DNA of 64,000 nucleotides from Halomonas gemina (GCF_023554995.1 NZ_JAMJPK010000001.1:620001-684000), one strand, 5' to 3'; shown: positions 8,125 through 17,363, counted from the first letter of the stretch. Notes: a model not told the origin generated them from the letters alone. Numbers and translations: made by a program.

Positions 8125-9816
8125 ATGCCACAGCCACGCGTCCAGATCCGCCCTCGCCGCCGCCCTCCCCTGCATTTCCTGCCGCTGGGCGGCTGCGGCG
8201 AGATCGGCATGAACCTCAGCCTCTACGGTTATGGGGAGAGGGGCCAGCAAGACGACTGGATCGCCGTGGACTGCGGCATGATGATCCGCCAGGACCTCCC
8301 CGACAATCCGCTCCAGGTGCCGGATCTCTCCACCCTGGAGACGCTCGGGATCCAGCCTCGGGCGCTGATCATCACCCACGGCCACGAGGACCATATCGGG
8401 GCCGCCGCCTGGCTGTGGCCCAGGTGGGGCTGTCCGATCCACGCCACCCCGCTGGCTGCCGGCCTGCTGCGAGCCAAGTTCGCCGAACGCGGGCTGGCCA
8501 CTGACGCCATCAGGGTCATCGAGCCCGGCGAGGCGCTGGAGTCCGGTCCCTTCACGCTGCGCTTCCTGCCGGTGACCCACTCGATTCCCGAGAGCTGCGC
8601 CCTGCTGATCGTCGCCGGCGAGCAGCGGGTGCTGCACAGCGGCGACTGGAAGCTCGACCCGGAGCCGCTGATCGGGCCGCCGATCTCGGCCGCGACCTTT
8701 CGCGCCATCGCGCCCGTGGACCTGGTGGTGGGCGACTCCACCAATGCGCCGATGCCCGGCCACTCCCGCAGCGAGGGCGAGGTCGCCGAGGCGTTGAGCC
8801 ACACCATCGCCCGCTGCGAGGGTCGCGTGGTGGTGAGCTGCTTCGCCAGCAACCTGGCGCGGGTCCTGGCCATCGGCCGCGCGGCCGAACGCTGCGGCCG
8901 TAGAATCAGCCTGATGGGTCGCTCCATGGAGCGCATGGTAGGCGTGGCCAGAGGGCTAGGCTACCTGGACGACCTGCCGCCGCTGGTACCGGTGACAGAC
9001 CTCGGCTATCTGCCGCCGGACGAGGTGCTGGTGATCGCCACCGGGAGCCAGGGCGAGCAGCGGGCCGCGCTGTCCCGCCTCTCCCGGGGCCGCCACCCCC
9101 ATTTCGAGTTGATGGCCGGCGACACGGTGATCTTCTCCGCCAAGTCCATCCCCGGCAACGAGCGGTTGATCGAGCGCCTGAAGCGCGGCCTCAAGCACTT
9201 CGACGTGAGCATCCTCGACGATGAGAATCACCCCGAACTCCACGCCTCGGGCCATCCGGCCCAGGACGAGTTGCGCACCTTCTATGGTTGGGTGAAGCCC
9301 CGCTACCTGCTGCCGGTCCATGGCGAGCCTCGCCACCAGCAGGCCCACCGGGAGCTTGCCGAGTCCCTCGGCATCCAGGCCCCGATGACGCCGGTAAACG
9401 GGGACCTGATCCGCCTGGATGCCGAGGGGCTTTCCCTGGAGGCACGCCACCCTCAGCAGCCGCATATCGTCAGCCAGGATGCGGTTTCCGCCCTGCCCGG
9501 ACTCGGGAATGGCGACGGAAGCAATCGCTCACGCCATGGCAGCCTTTATCTCGCCATCTCGGTGGCCGCTACCGACACCGGCTGGACCCGCATCGGCCGG
9601 CTGATGCTCGACGCCAGCCAGACCAGCCCCATGGACGAGACGGCCTTCGCCGACTGGCTGGACGACTGCCTGGAGGAGATCCAGGTGGACTCCCTGGCGG
9701 AATTACGCCTGGCGCTGCAGCCCCGGCTGCTCGCCTGGCTCGCCGATCACCTGCACCGGATACCCGAGGTCCACCTGCAGATACTGGCGGTGGAAGCCGA
9801 GATGCTGGGGAAATAG
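8125..9816 (+). CDS. RNase J family metallo-beta-lactamase/beta-CASP ribonuclease
   Basis: A 563-residue nuclease. It has the metallo-beta-lactamase metal motif THGHEDH (about 84-90), the LHSGDWKLD motif with the next metal ligand, a beta-CASP insertion around VGDSTNAP, and the late histidine motif in LLPVHGEPRH. RNase J enzymes cut and degrade RNA 5' to 3' on a two-metal centre. The extended frame opens at GTG 8089, but that codon lies in a good -10 box, so I choose ATG 8125; neither start has a strong ribosome site. RNase J is not universal in gammaproteobacteria, which generally rely on RNase E. It is monocistronic. Confidence 0.88.
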   Translation: MPQPRVQIRPRRRPPLHFLPLGGCGEIGMNLSLYGYGERGQQDDWIAVDCGMMIRQDLPDNPLQVPDLSTLETLGIQPRALIITHGHEDHIGAAAWLWPRWGCPIHATPLAAGLLRAKFAERGLATDAIRVIEPGEALESGPFTLRFLPVTHSIPESCALLIVAGEQRVLHSGDWKLDPEPLIGPPISAATFRAIAPVDLVVGDSTNAPMPGHSRSEGEVAEALSHTIARCEGRVVVSCFASNLARVLAIGRAAERCGRRISLMGRSMERMVGVARGLGYLDDLPPLVPVTDLGYLPPDEVLVIATGSQGEQRAALSRLSRGRHPHFELMAGDTVIFSAKSIPGNERLIERLKRGLKHFDVSILDDENHPELHASGHPAQDELRTFYGWVKPRYLLPVHGEPRHQQAHRELAESLGIQAPMTPVNGDLIRLDAEGLSLEARHPQQPHIVSQDAVSALPGLGNGDGSNRSRHGSLYLAISVAATDTGWTRIGRLMLDASQTSPMDETAFADWLDDCLEEIQVDSLAELRLALQPRLLAWLADHLHRIPEVHLQILAVEAEMLGK

Positions 9817-9831
9817 CACGAGTCTTCCATC

Positions 9832-9894
9832 GTGGGAGCGATCTTCAGATCGCGATGAGCAAGACAAGAATCGCGAAGCAAGCTTCGCTCCCAC
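9832..9894. repeat. REP-like palindromic element
   Basis: Terminal arms GTGGGAGCG (9832-9840) and CGCTCCCAC (9886-9894) are exact reverse complements. Inner ATCGCGA-type and AAGCAAGCTT segments strengthen the fold. The same arms recur at 25573-25695. It lies just past the convergent ends of the nuclease and the H-NS-like gene, a typical REP location. Confidence 0.75.
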
Positions 9895-9935
9895 AATGTC
9901 TTCATGGCACCTTTGGGAAAGGTCGGTTAGACGCC

Positions 9936-10226
9936 TCAGGCCTTGCTGGCATTCTTCGGCGGACGACCACGCTTGCGCTTGGGCTGTTCGGTCACCAGGT
10001 CATCCAGGGAAAGGCCGGCCTCATTGATCTGTTCGCGGATCTCGGCGAGTTTCCTGGCCTTCTCGGCTTCCTCTTCCTGGCGCTGAACTTCCTCGTCCTT
10101 CTTCTGCTCGATCACCTCACCGATGACCTCGGCCAGCTTGTGAAGCTGTTCCATGCTCAGCTGGCGTGCCGCGGCTCGAGCCACGTTCTTGTTGCGGGCG
10201 ATGCGCTCCAGGGATTCGCTGGACAT
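9936..10226 (-). CDS. H-NS-like nucleoid-associated protein with AT-hook-like tail
   Basis: A 96-residue basic protein. Residues 1-30 form a short helix. A strongly charged coiled-coil stretch (about 30-70, with QKKDEEVQRQEEEAEKARK) resembles the H-NS oligomerisation region. The C-terminus is KRKRGRPPK, an AT-hook-like minor-groove motif, in place of the usual longer H-NS C-terminal domain. The start is ATG 10226; longer upstream frames have no support. It would bind AT-rich DNA and silence or bridge it (inference). It is separated from moaA by a strong hairpin. The product could also be a MvaT/Bv3F-like xenogeneic silencer variant. Confidence 0.7.
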   Translation of the reverse strand: MSSESLERIARNKNVARAAARQLSMEQLHKLAEVIGEVIEQKKDEEVQRQEEEAEKARKLAEIREQINEAGLSLDDLVTEQPKRKRGRPPKNASKA

Positions 10227-10410
10227 TGGCGGTCTCCATGCCGAATGGTGAACAGTTGCGTTGTGTAATGACACGTCAAAAGTATATGCACCTGCGCCAC
10301 ATTGGCAAGAAAAGTCGCGGGAAAAAGCGGAAGAAAGAAAGGGAAAATTGCCTCGCCCTGAGGCAGGCAGACGGGCAGGATTAGCGAAATCCCGGCAGGA
10401 TGTCCCTCGC

Positions 10411-10456
10411 CCACAAGCAAACGGGCGACACCGTGATGTCGCCCGTTTGCTTGTGG
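10411..10456 (-). terminator. Strong hairpin downstream of moaA
   Basis: A perfect 20-bp inverted repeat (10411-10430 against 10437-10456) has a 6-base loop CCGTGA. It lies 30 bases past the moaA stop. No clear T-run follows on the leftward strand, so it may be a weak terminator or an mRNA-stabilising stem. Confidence 0.65.
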
Positions 10457-10486
10457 CGCCGGCTTTCACCCGGCTGCGATGACGGC

Positions 10487-11479
10487 TCAGCCGCCGGTCA
10501 TGTTCATGAAGCGCACCACCTGGACGTCGCCGTCGGTGGTGAAGTGATGTCGCTCGGGTTTGAGCGGCATGGCGCGCACGATGGCCTGCTTGAGCGCCTC
10601 GATATCGCCGGGGTGGCGACGCAGCACGGCGCGCAGGTCCACGGAGTGCTCGTTGCCGAGGCACAGCAGCAGGCGCCCCTCCACGGTGACGCGAACCCGG
10701 TTGCAGGTGTCGCAGAAGTTGTGGCTGTGGGGTGAGATGAAGCCGACCCGGGAGTCGCTGTCGGGCATCATGAAGTAGCGGGACGGACCGAGGGTCGACT
10801 CGGTGGTGGGGATCAGTTCGTGGCGGGATTCGATCCGCTCCTGCACCTCGTCGCTGGAGCAGAAGGTCTCGGCACGGGAATGGTCCGACACGTCACCCAG
10901 CGGCATCTCCTCGATGAAGCTGATGTCGAGGCCCTCGTCACGCGCGAAGTCGACGAGATCCAGCACCTCGTCATCGTTGCGTCCCTTGAGGATCACGGCG
11001 TTGAGCTTGATGCGCTCGAACCCCGCATCGCGCGCGGCACGAATGCCGTCGATGACCTTGTGCAGGTCGCCGGTGCGGGTGAGGCGACGGAAGCGCTCGG
11101 GATCCAGGGAGTCGAGGCTGATATTGAGACGCTTGAGTCCCCCCTCGCGCAGGCGAGAGGCGAACTTGGGCAGGCTCGCGCCATTGGTGGTCATGGCGAA
11201 ATCCCTGAGCCCCGGCAGCGCCCCGATATCCGCGACGAGGCGATCGATATCGCGCCGCACCAGGGGTTCGCCCCCGGTCAGGCGGACCTTCTCCACGCCC
11301 ATCTCGGTGAAGGCGCGGGCGACCATCGCCAGCTCCTCCAGGGTCAGCACCTGGGCACGCGGCAGGAAGGTCATCTCCTCGCTCATGCAGTAGACGCAGC
11401 GGAAATCGCAGCGATCGGTGACCGAGATGCGCACATAGCGCACTCGCCTGCCGAAGTCGTCGATCAGCTCATCGGTCAT
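10487..11479 (-). CDS. moaA: GTP 3',8-cyclase MoaA
   Basis: A 330-residue radical-SAM enzyme that starts molybdopterin synthesis by rearranging GTP to 3',8-cyclo-GTP. The N-terminal cluster motif is C24-x3-C28-x2-C31 in RCDFRCVYC. The second cluster ligands lie in [12 protein letters not shown] and the following LLLCLGNE. The protein ends in GG, the conserved MoaA C-terminus. Its start codon overlaps the moaE stop by 3 bases (ATGA on the coding strand), so translation is probably coupled. It is the last gene of the five-gene molybdenum cofactor operon. Confidence 0.97.
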   Translation of the reverse strand: MTDELIDDFGRRVRYVRISVTDRCDFRCVYCMSEEMTFLPRAQVLTLEELAMVARAFTEMGVEKVRLTGGEPLVRRDIDRLVADIGALPGLRDFAMTTNGASLPKFASRLREGGLKRLNISLDSLDPERFRRLTRTGDLHKVIDGIRAARDAGFERIKLNAVILKGRNDDEVLDLVDFARDEGLDISFIEEMPLGDVSDHSRAETFCSSDEVQERIESRHELIPTTESTLGPSRYFMMPDSDSRVGFISPHSHNFCDTCNRVRVTVEGRLLLCLGNEHSVDLRAVLRRHPGDIEALKQAIVRAMPLKPERHHFTTDGDVQVVRFMNMTGG

Positions 11480-11931
11480 GAAGTCTTCTCCCAGCGACGG
11501 GCATCATGATGGTCCCCGTCGCGCTCCGAAACCCAGTAGTCCCCGCTGGCGGTGTGCTCCTTCTTCCAGAAAGGGGCGCGGGTCTTGAGGTAATCCATGA
11601 TGAAGTCGCAGGCCTCGAAGGCGGCGCGTCTATGGGCGCTGGCGACCACTACCAACACGATAGGGTCTGCAGGGGTGAGGCGTCCAATCCGGTGGATCAC
11701 GGTCACGCCCTGCAGTGTCCAGCGGGACTCCGCCTGCTCGACGATCTCGCCGAGGGCCGCTTCGGTCATGCCGGGGTAGTGCTCCAGGGTCAGCGCCTGG
11801 ACCTCGGGACGCTCGTTGAAGTCACGCACCAGGCCGGTGAAGCTCACCACCGCCCCGATATCGCTGCGTCCTTCGAGCAGGGCGCGCTGCTCGACGCCGG
11901 CATCGAAGACGCTTTGCTGCACGCGGATCAT
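11476..11931 (-). CDS. moaE: Molybdopterin synthase catalytic subunit MoaE
   Basis: A 151-residue large subunit of molybdopterin synthase. It transfers sulfur from thiocarboxylated MoaD to cyclic pyranopterin. Recognisable family segments are VSFTGLVRD near 28-37, LTLEHYPGM near 48, and the lysine-rich active-site region TRAPFWKKE near 118-125. The start ATG 11931 follows the MoaC-MoaD stop by 2 bases. Its partner MoaD is supplied as the C-terminal part of the upstream fusion, which makes a tethered or processed complex likely. Confidence 0.95.
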   Translation of the reverse strand: MIRVQQSVFDAGVEQRALLEGRSDIGAVVSFTGLVRDFNERPEVQALTLEHYPGMTEAALGEIVEQAESRWTLQGVTVIHRIGRLTPADPIVLVVVASAHRRAAFEACDFIMDYLKTRAPFWKKEHTASGDYWVSERDGDHHDARRWEKTS

Positions 11932-11933
11932 CG

Positions 11934-12794
11934 CTAGCCTCCGGTCACCGGGGGAAAGAAGGCGACCTCGTCGTTGTCGGTCAGCGGGGTGGCATCGCCG
12001 GCCATCACCTGATTGACGGCACACAGCACCCGCCCCTGGTCGAGCCCCTCGAAGCGCGGATCCATCGCCTTGAGGGCCGTCTTGAGGCCGGCCACGTCGG
12101 AGCTCGGCAGGCGATCGACGGGGACCGAGACGTCGCCGACTCCGAGACGCTCGCGCAGCTCGGCCAGGCACTTGACGCGGATGCAGGGAGCAGCGATGTC
12201 GCAGCGCTGCCCCACCGAGACCTCGCCTGAGGCCCCCTCGCCGGTGACGATCGGCGACGGGGCGGACTCGATGCTGGAAGGGGCCACTGCCCGCTCCCCA
12301 TGGGCTTGCTCGCGCCGATAGTCGCCGGACTTGCCGCCGGTCTTGGTATCGAGGTGGATGGCGCCGATCTCCATGCCCTTGTCCACGGCCTTGCACATGT
12401 CATAGAGGGTCAGGCAGGCCACCGAGACCGCGGTCAGGGCTTCCATCTCCACCCCGGTTCGCCCGTTGAGGCGGCAGGTGGCGGTGACATACACGCAGGA
12501 CTCGGGTTCGTCGAGCTCGAAGTCGATGGCGACCTTCGAGAGGGCCAGGGCATGGCAGAGCGGGATCAGCTCGTGGGTGCGCTTGGCGGCCTGGATGCCG
12601 GCGATGCGCGCCGTGGCGAGCACGTCGCCCTTGGGCAGGCCACCCTCGGAGAGTAGCGCCAGGGTCTCGGGCTGCATGCGAATCAGGCCCGAGGCGCTGG
12701 CCTCGCGGGAGCTTTCGGGCTTGTCGGCGACGTCGACCATATGGGCCTCGCCGCGCGTGTTGAGATGGGTCAGGGACGGGTTGGTCTGAGGCAT
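11934..12794 (-). CDS. moaCD: MoaC-MoaD fusion (cyclic pyranopterin monophosphate synthase plus molybdopterin synthase sulfur carrier)
   Basis: A 286-residue fusion. Residues 1-163 are a full MoaC, with [18 protein letters not shown], the active-site pair in LIPLCHAL (C80-H81) and [10 protein letters not shown]. Residues 164-203 are a linker rich in Ala, Ser, Pro and Glu. Residues 204-286 are a full MoaD ([15 protein letters not shown] ... [12 protein letters not shown]) ending in the free GG needed for adenylation and thiocarboxylation. Having MoaD at the C-terminus keeps that tail usable. No stop or frame break separates the parts. An internal GTG start that would give free MoaD cannot be excluded. 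Confidence 0.93.
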   Translation of the reverse strand: MPQTNPSLTHLNTRGEAHMVDVADKPESSREASASGLIRMQPETLALLSEGGLPKGDVLATARIAGIQAAKRTHELIPLCHALALSKVAIDFELDEPESCVYVTATCRLNGRTGVEMEALTAVSVACLTLYDMCKAVDKGMEIGAIHLDTKTGGKSGDYRREQAHGERAVAPSSIESAPSPIVTGEGASGEVSVGQRCDIAAPCIRVKCLAELRERLGVGDVSVPVDRLPSSDVAGLKTALKAMDPRFEGLDQGRVLCAVNQVMAGDATPLTDNDEVAFFPPVTGG

Positions 12795-12807
12795 GGGGGT
12801 CAGCGTC

Positions 12808-14061
12808 TCATGGCAGTCGATGAAGGGGTTGGATGCGCACCGTCTCGCCAGGGGTCACCCCCTCGCAGTCGTCGGTGAGCTCGATCAGGCAGTTGGCCGC
12901 CACCATCGAGGAAAGGATGCCGGAGCCCTGGGCGCCGGTGCTGCACACGTGCAGGCGGCCATCGGCGTCGGCGTGGTAGCGGCCGCGCAGGTAGTCGGTA
13001 CGCCCGAGGCGGCTCTTCAAGGCCTCGTCGGCGATGGCGACCAGCCGCTCGGGGTCGTGCACCGGCCTGCCCTGCAACTTGGACAGCAGCGGCACCACGA
13101 ACTGCAGGAATGTCACCATCACCGCCACCGGGTTGCCGGGCAGCCCCAGGAAGGGCACGCCGCGCTCGCCCAGCAGGCCACATGCCAGGGGGCGCCCGGG
13201 GCGGATGGCGATGCGCCAGAAGGCCAGGCGGCCGACCGCCTCCAGCGCCGCACGGGTGAAATCGGCGTGGCCCACCGACACGCCGCCGCTGGTGATCACC
13301 ATGTCGGCCCGCCCGGCGGCATCGCCCAGGGCGGCGATCATGGCCTCCCGGTCGTCGGGCAAGATGCCCAGATCGATCAGCTCAGCACCCTGCTCGGCCA
13401 GCAGGCCGGCCAGGGTATAGCGGTTGGCATCGAAGATGCCGGCCGACGGCAGCGGCTCGCCGGGGGCGGTGACCTCGTCACCGGTGGAGAAGATCGCTAC
13501 CCGCGGGCGACGATGCACGCCCGCCTCGGCCAGGCCCAGGGAGGCCAGCAGGCCGAGCTCGGCCGAACCCAGCCGGGTACCGGCGCGCAGCGCCGTCTGG
13601 CCCCGGCAAATGTCCTCGCCGGCCTGACGCACGTGCTGGCCTGGCCTGACGCGTTCGGGTTGGAAAACCACGACCGCCTCGCCGCGCGTCTCGAGCTGCT
13701 CGAGCATGATCACGGTATCGGCCCCCGGCGGCAGAGGCGCCCCGGTGGTGATGCGCACGCACTCCCCGGCGCCCAGCGACGCCTCGAAGCGACGTCCGGC
13801 CAGCACCTCGCCGACCACTCGCCACTCGCCAGGTGGCTCAGCATGCGAAGGCCAGGCCAGGGCGATGCCGTCCATGGCGGCGTTGGTGTTCTGGGGCACA
13901 TCGATGGGCGAGACCGCGTCCTCGGCCAGCACCCGGCCGTGGAGTTCGGCCAGGGCCACCCGTTCGGCAGGCAGCGGCGCCTCGACGAGGCCGGCCAGGC
14001 GTGCGCGAGCCTCCGCCACCGGGAGCATGCGCTCACCGAGATCGAAGCAGGAGAGCGTCAT
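12808..14061 (-). CDS. moeA: Molybdopterin molybdotransferase MoeA
   Basis: A 417-residue enzyme that inserts molybdate into adenylylated molybdopterin. Family landmarks are the N-terminal [10 protein letters not shown] segment, FSTGDEV in the MoCF-binding domain and the [12 protein letters not shown] loop, plus the C-terminal beta domain. Its start codon overlaps the mobA-mobB stop (ATGA), indicating coupled translation. No separate mogA or moaB gene, which would make the adenylylated intermediate, is visible in the operon, so that step must be encoded elsewhere. Confidence 0.96.
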   Translation of the reverse strand: MTLSCFDLGERMLPVAEARARLAGLVEAPLPAERVALAELHGRVLAEDAVSPIDVPQNTNAAMDGIALAWPSHAEPPGEWRVVGEVLAGRRFEASLGAGECVRITTGAPLPPGADTVIMLEQLETRGEAVVVFQPERVRPGQHVRQAGEDICRGQTALRAGTRLGSAELGLLASLGLAEAGVHRRPRVAIFSTGDEVTAPGEPLPSAGIFDANRYTLAGLLAEQGAELIDLGILPDDREAMIAALGDAAGRADMVITSGGVSVGHADFTRAALEAVGRLAFWRIAIRPGRPLACGLLGERGVPFLGLPGNPVAVMVTFLQFVVPLLSKLQGRPVHDPERLVAIADEALKSRLGRTDYLRGRYHADADGRLHVCSTGAQGSGILSSMVAANCLIELTDDCEGVTPGETVRIQPLHRLP

Positions 14062-15245
14062 GGCGCGGACTCCTCACACTGGCGCTCGCGGGGCCATTGA
14101 CTGGCCGGCCAGCGGGCGGGCCAGGCGGCGATCCAGTCGGTGAGGGCCTCGAGGTCATTGAGGTCCAGCGCCTCGACGCCCTCGGGCAGCGCCAGCGCCG
14201 CGTCACTGGCCACGGCGCGCACCCAGGGGTCCTCGGCGACGCGCAGCGACTTGCCCACCTCGGGACGATAGAGCTCAAGCTTGGGCAACGGCCAGGCCTT
14301 GAAGCCCTCCACCAGCACCAGGTCGGGATGCTGGGGGCGCACCATCTCGATGAGTTCGGCCAGGTCGGCCTCCTCGCGCCCGGGGGTCTCCATCATCAGC
14401 GCCACCCGGGCGCGGGACGCCACCAGCATCGGCGAGGCACCGGCCTGGCGCAGGCGGTGGCTATCCTTGCCGGGCTGGTCGACATCGAAGGCGTGGTGGG
14501 CATGCTTGATCACCGCCACGCGCAGGCCCCGTTCGCCGAGGCGCGGCAGCAGCTGCTCCAGCAGGGTGGTCTTGCCGGTACCGCTCCAGGCGGCGATGCC
14601 AAGCAGTGGCAGGTCGTCGTCGAAGGGGAGGCGCGGCGGTACGGCATTGCCCAGGGCGCGCTCAAGCCGCTGCTTCTCGTCATCGGTATTGAGGTTGGCG
14701 AAGGCGTCCGGGCAGTCGCTGACGTCCACCCGACACCAGGCGTGGCGGGCATACCAGCGGTCGATCTTGCGCTCGCCGTCGGCCAGCGCCGCCGCCAGGT
14801 CATCAACCAGGGCGGTACGAATCAGCGCCACCACCGGATGCAGCCGCTCACCGTCGAAGGCCACGGCGATATCGTACTCGCCTTCGCTCCTGCAAACAGC
14901 GGCCACCATCCGGTCCACCAAATCCCGGGGCAACGCAGGGCTGTCGCAGGGCACCACCAGCAGCCAGGGCGTGGTTGCGGCACGCAGGCCGCTGTAGATG
15001 CCCATCAGCGGGCCCTGGAAGCCGCCTTCGGCATCCTGGATCACGCGATCGGCCAGCGGCCCATAGGCCTCGGCATTGCGATTGGCGTTGATCAGCACCT
15101 CGGCAACGCGCCCCGCCAGGCGTTCGCGAACATGCGCCACCAGCGGTCGCCCGGCGAAGGGTTCAAGCCCCTTGTCGCGACCGCCCATCCGGCGCCCCTG
15201 GCCGCCGGCCAGGATCAAGCCGGTAAAGTCGTCTCGGGTGATCAT
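14058..15245 (-). CDS. mobAB: MobA-MobB fusion (molybdenum cofactor guanylyltransferase plus GTP-binding adaptor)
   Basis: A 395-residue fusion. Residues 1-195 are MobA, with the nucleotide-binding loop LILAGGQGRRMGGRDKGL (10-27) and VVPCDSPAL. MobA joins GMP to the molybdenum cofactor to give the bis-MGD form used by nitrate, DMSO and formate enzymes. Residues 212-370 are MobB, with a P-loop GIAAWSGTGKTT (216-227) and the KHAHHAFDVD segment. It is the first gene of the operon. The linker region around 190-212 is short. Confidence 0.94.
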   Translation of the reverse strand: MITRDDFTGLILAGGQGRRMGGRDKGLEPFAGRPLVAHVRERLAGRVAEVLINANRNAEAYGPLADRVIQDAEGGFQGPLMGIYSGLRAATTPWLLVVPCDSPALPRDLVDRMVAAVCRSEGEYDIAVAFDGERLHPVVALIRTALVDDLAAALADGERKIDRWYARHAWCRVDVSDCPDAFANLNTDDEKQRLERALGNAVPPRLPFDDDLPLLGIAAWSGTGKTTLLEQLLPRLGERGLRVAVIKHAHHAFDVDQPGKDSHRLRQAGASPMLVASRARVALMMETPGREEADLAELIEMVRPQHPDLVLVEGFKAWPLPKLELYRPEVGKSLRVAEDPWVRAVASDAALALPEGVEALDLNDLEALTDWIAAWPARWPASQWPRERQCEESAP

Positions 15246-15340
15246 CCAATGGCGCTCCTGACGAATCGGTCATGTTATGAGTCATGATGCCTCAGCCCGG
15301 CGGCGGGTGCCATGCCGGCCCTCCACGCTGGCGCCCTGCC

Positions 15341-15368
15341 CTGACACCGGTCAAGCCGTGGCTTATAC
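15341..15368 (+). promoter_or_regulatory. Predicted sigma-70 promoter for the XRE-cupin regulator
   Basis: CTGACA (15341-15346) and TTATAC (15363-15368) are separated by 16 bases. Transcription would start near 15375, just before a full ribosome site AAGGAGGT (15379-15386). Confidence 0.5.
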
Positions 15369-15442
15369 CCGTGTCTCCAAGGAGGTACACTATGTTGAAA
15401 ATATTCCACGAATGCGGCAACAACCGCGGTAAGGACCGATCC

Positions 15443-16027
15443 ATGGAAGAGGCATTCGATGTAGGCGCCCGACTCAAGCAGCTGCGGCTCTCACGTGGGC
15501 TGTCACAGCGCGAACTGGCCAAGCGGGCCGGGGTCACCAACAGCACGATCTCGCTGGTCGAGCAGAACAACGTCAGCCCCTCGGTGAGTTCGCTGAAGAA
15601 GATACTCGACGCCCTGCCAGTGTCGATCAGCGCCTTCTTCGCCGGGGACGAACCCAGCCAGCCGCAGTCCTTCTATCGCCGGGGCGAACTGACCGATATC
15701 GGCGATGGCAAGCTTTCCTGGCGGCTGGTGGCTGCCCGGCGCCCCGACCGGCGCATGTCGATCATCCACGAACACTACCCGCCCGGGGCCGACAGCGGCG
15801 AGGAGATGCTGGAACACGACGGCGAGGAAGGCGGCGTGGTGATCTCGGGGCAGATCGAGATCACCGTGAACGGCGAGGTGGGAGTGCTGAGTGCCGGCGA
15901 CGCCTACTACTTCGACTCCCGCCTGCCCCACCGCTTCCGCAACCCCGGCGACGAGGAGTGCGTGATCGTCAGCGCCAGCACCCCGCCGACCTTCTCCGAC
16001 GCGGGCCAGGAGATGCATCACGCCTGA
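15443..16027 (+). CDS. XRE-family transcriptional regulator with C-terminal cupin domain
   Basis: A 194-residue regulator of the PuuR type. A helix-turn-helix (about 11-60, GLSQRELAKRAGVTNSTISL) is followed by a small-barrel cupin (about 105-180, including LSAGDAYYFDSRLPHRF). Such proteins usually respond to polyamines, amino acids or other small ligands. Two starts are plausible in the same frame. ATG 15443 has AAGGA 7 bases upstream and matches the family length. ATG 15392 has a perfect AAGGAGGT and would add 17 residues. It is divergent from the molybdenum cofactor operon, but nothing else ties it to that pathway; its targets are unknown. Confidence 0.88.
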   Translation: MEEAFDVGARLKQLRLSRGLSQRELAKRAGVTNSTISLVEQNNVSPSVSSLKKILDALPVSISAFFAGDEPSQPQSFYRRGELTDIGDGKLSWRLVAARRPDRRMSIIHEHYPPGADSGEEMLEHDGEEGGVVISGQIEITVNGEVGVLSAGDAYYFDSRLPHRFRNPGDEECVIVSASTPPTFSDAGQEMHHA

Positions 16028-16033
16028 GCGAGA

Positions 16034-17272
16034 TCACTCCTCCTCGGCGCGGGGCAGTACCCAGTTGAGGATGATGCCGACCAGGGCGGCGAGGCTGACC
16101 CCCTGCAGGGTGAACTGGCCATTGCCGAACTGCATGCCACCGATGCCGAAGACCAGCACCAGGGAGACCACCACCAGGTTGCGCGGCGCGGTGAGCGGCT
16201 TGCCAGCCCGCACCAGGGTGTTCATGCCGACCACGGCGATGGAACCGAAGAGCAGGGTCATGATGCCGCCCATCACCGGACCGGGGATGGTCTGCAGCAG
16301 CGCACCGAGCTTGCCGACGAAGGCCAGGACGATGGCGATGCAGGCGGCGACCACCATGATCCGGGGGTTGAAGGCACGGGTCAGGGTCACGGCACCGGTG
16401 ACCTCGGAGTAGGTGGTGTTGGGCGGCCCGCCGAACAGCGCCGCTGCGGTGGTGGCCAGGCCGTCGCCCAGCAGGGTGCGATGCAGGCCGGGCTTCTCCA
16501 GGTAGTTCCTGCGCGTCACCGAGCCGATGGCGACCATGTCACCGATATGCTCCACCGCCGGGGCGATGGCGACCGGGATCATGAAGAGGATCGCCGCCCA
16601 GTGAAAACTCGGCGCGGTGAACGACGGCAGCGACAGCCAGGCGGATTCCTGCACCGGGGTGAAGTCCACCACGCCCATCAGCAGCGCCAGCACGTAGCCC
16701 GTGACGATACCGCCCATGATCGGGATCAGGCGGATCAGGCCGCGGCCGAACACCGCCAGCACCAGGGTAACCAGCAGGCTGGCCATGGAGAGGAAGATCG
16801 CCGCGCCATAGCCGATGTTCTCGCTGGTCTCGCCGGTGGCCATGTCCACGGCCACCGGGGCCAGGGCCAGGCCGATCACCATGATCACCGGCCCCACCAC
16901 CACCGGGGGCAGCAGCCGATGCAGCCAGGCGGTGCCCTTGAGGCGCACGAACTGGGAGATCACCACATAGACCAGGCCGGCGGCCATCAGCCCTCCCAGG
17001 GTGGCGGGAATGCCGTAGTTCGCGACCGACCCCTGGATGGGCGCGATGAAGGCAAACGACGAGGCCAGGAAGACCGGCACGCTGACCCGGGTCACGCCAT
17101 GGAAGATCAGGGTGCCGATGCCCGCCGTGAACAGCGCCACATTGGGATCCAGCCCGGTGAGCAGCGGCACCAGCACCAGGGCGCCGAAGGCCACGAAGAG
17201 CATCTGCGCCCCGGTGAGCAGGGTGCGCAACGGGGTGTCGGTTGGCATGGCGGCCGCCGTCGTGTCGGTCAT
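16034..17272 (-). CDS. uraA: Uracil-xanthine permease family (UraA-type) proton symporter
   Basis: A 412-residue inner-membrane NCS2 transporter with about 14 hydrophobic segments. The substrate-site signature PAVEHIGDM and the loop GGPPNTTYSEVTGAV are typical of UraA-type uracil permeases. ATG 17272 is chosen because a GGAG lies at suitable distance and the protein then matches family length; an upstream in-frame start adds 15 residues. It converges on the XRE-cupin gene and is not beside upp, which lies 8.5 kb away. The substrate could also be xanthine or thymine. Confidence 0.88.
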   Translation of the reverse strand: MTDTTAAAMPTDTPLRTLLTGAQMLFVAFGALVLVPLLTGLDPNVALFTAGIGTLIFHGVTRVSVPVFLASSFAFIAPIQGSVANYGIPATLGGLMAAGLVYVVISQFVRLKGTAWLHRLLPPVVVGPVIMVIGLALAPVAVDMATGETSENIGYGAAIFLSMASLLVTLVLAVFGRGLIRLIPIMGGIVTGYVLALLMGVVDFTPVQESAWLSLPSFTAPSFHWAAILFMIPVAIAPAVEHIGDMVAIGSVTRRNYLEKPGLHRTLLGDGLATTAAALFGGPPNTTYSEVTGAVTLTRAFNPRIMVVAACIAIVLAFVGKLGALLQTIPGPVMGGIMTLLFGSIAVVGMNTLVRAGKPLTAPRNLVVVSLVLVFGIGGMQFGNGQFTLQGVSLAALVGIILNWVLPRAEEE

Positions 17273-17363
17273 GGTCAAGGGCTCCGAGAAGGTCGAGGGG
17301 AACGGGTCGCGCGGCATTCTACCAGCCTGGCTGCCCCGGGCTACCGCACACCGCTCCCTTCTT

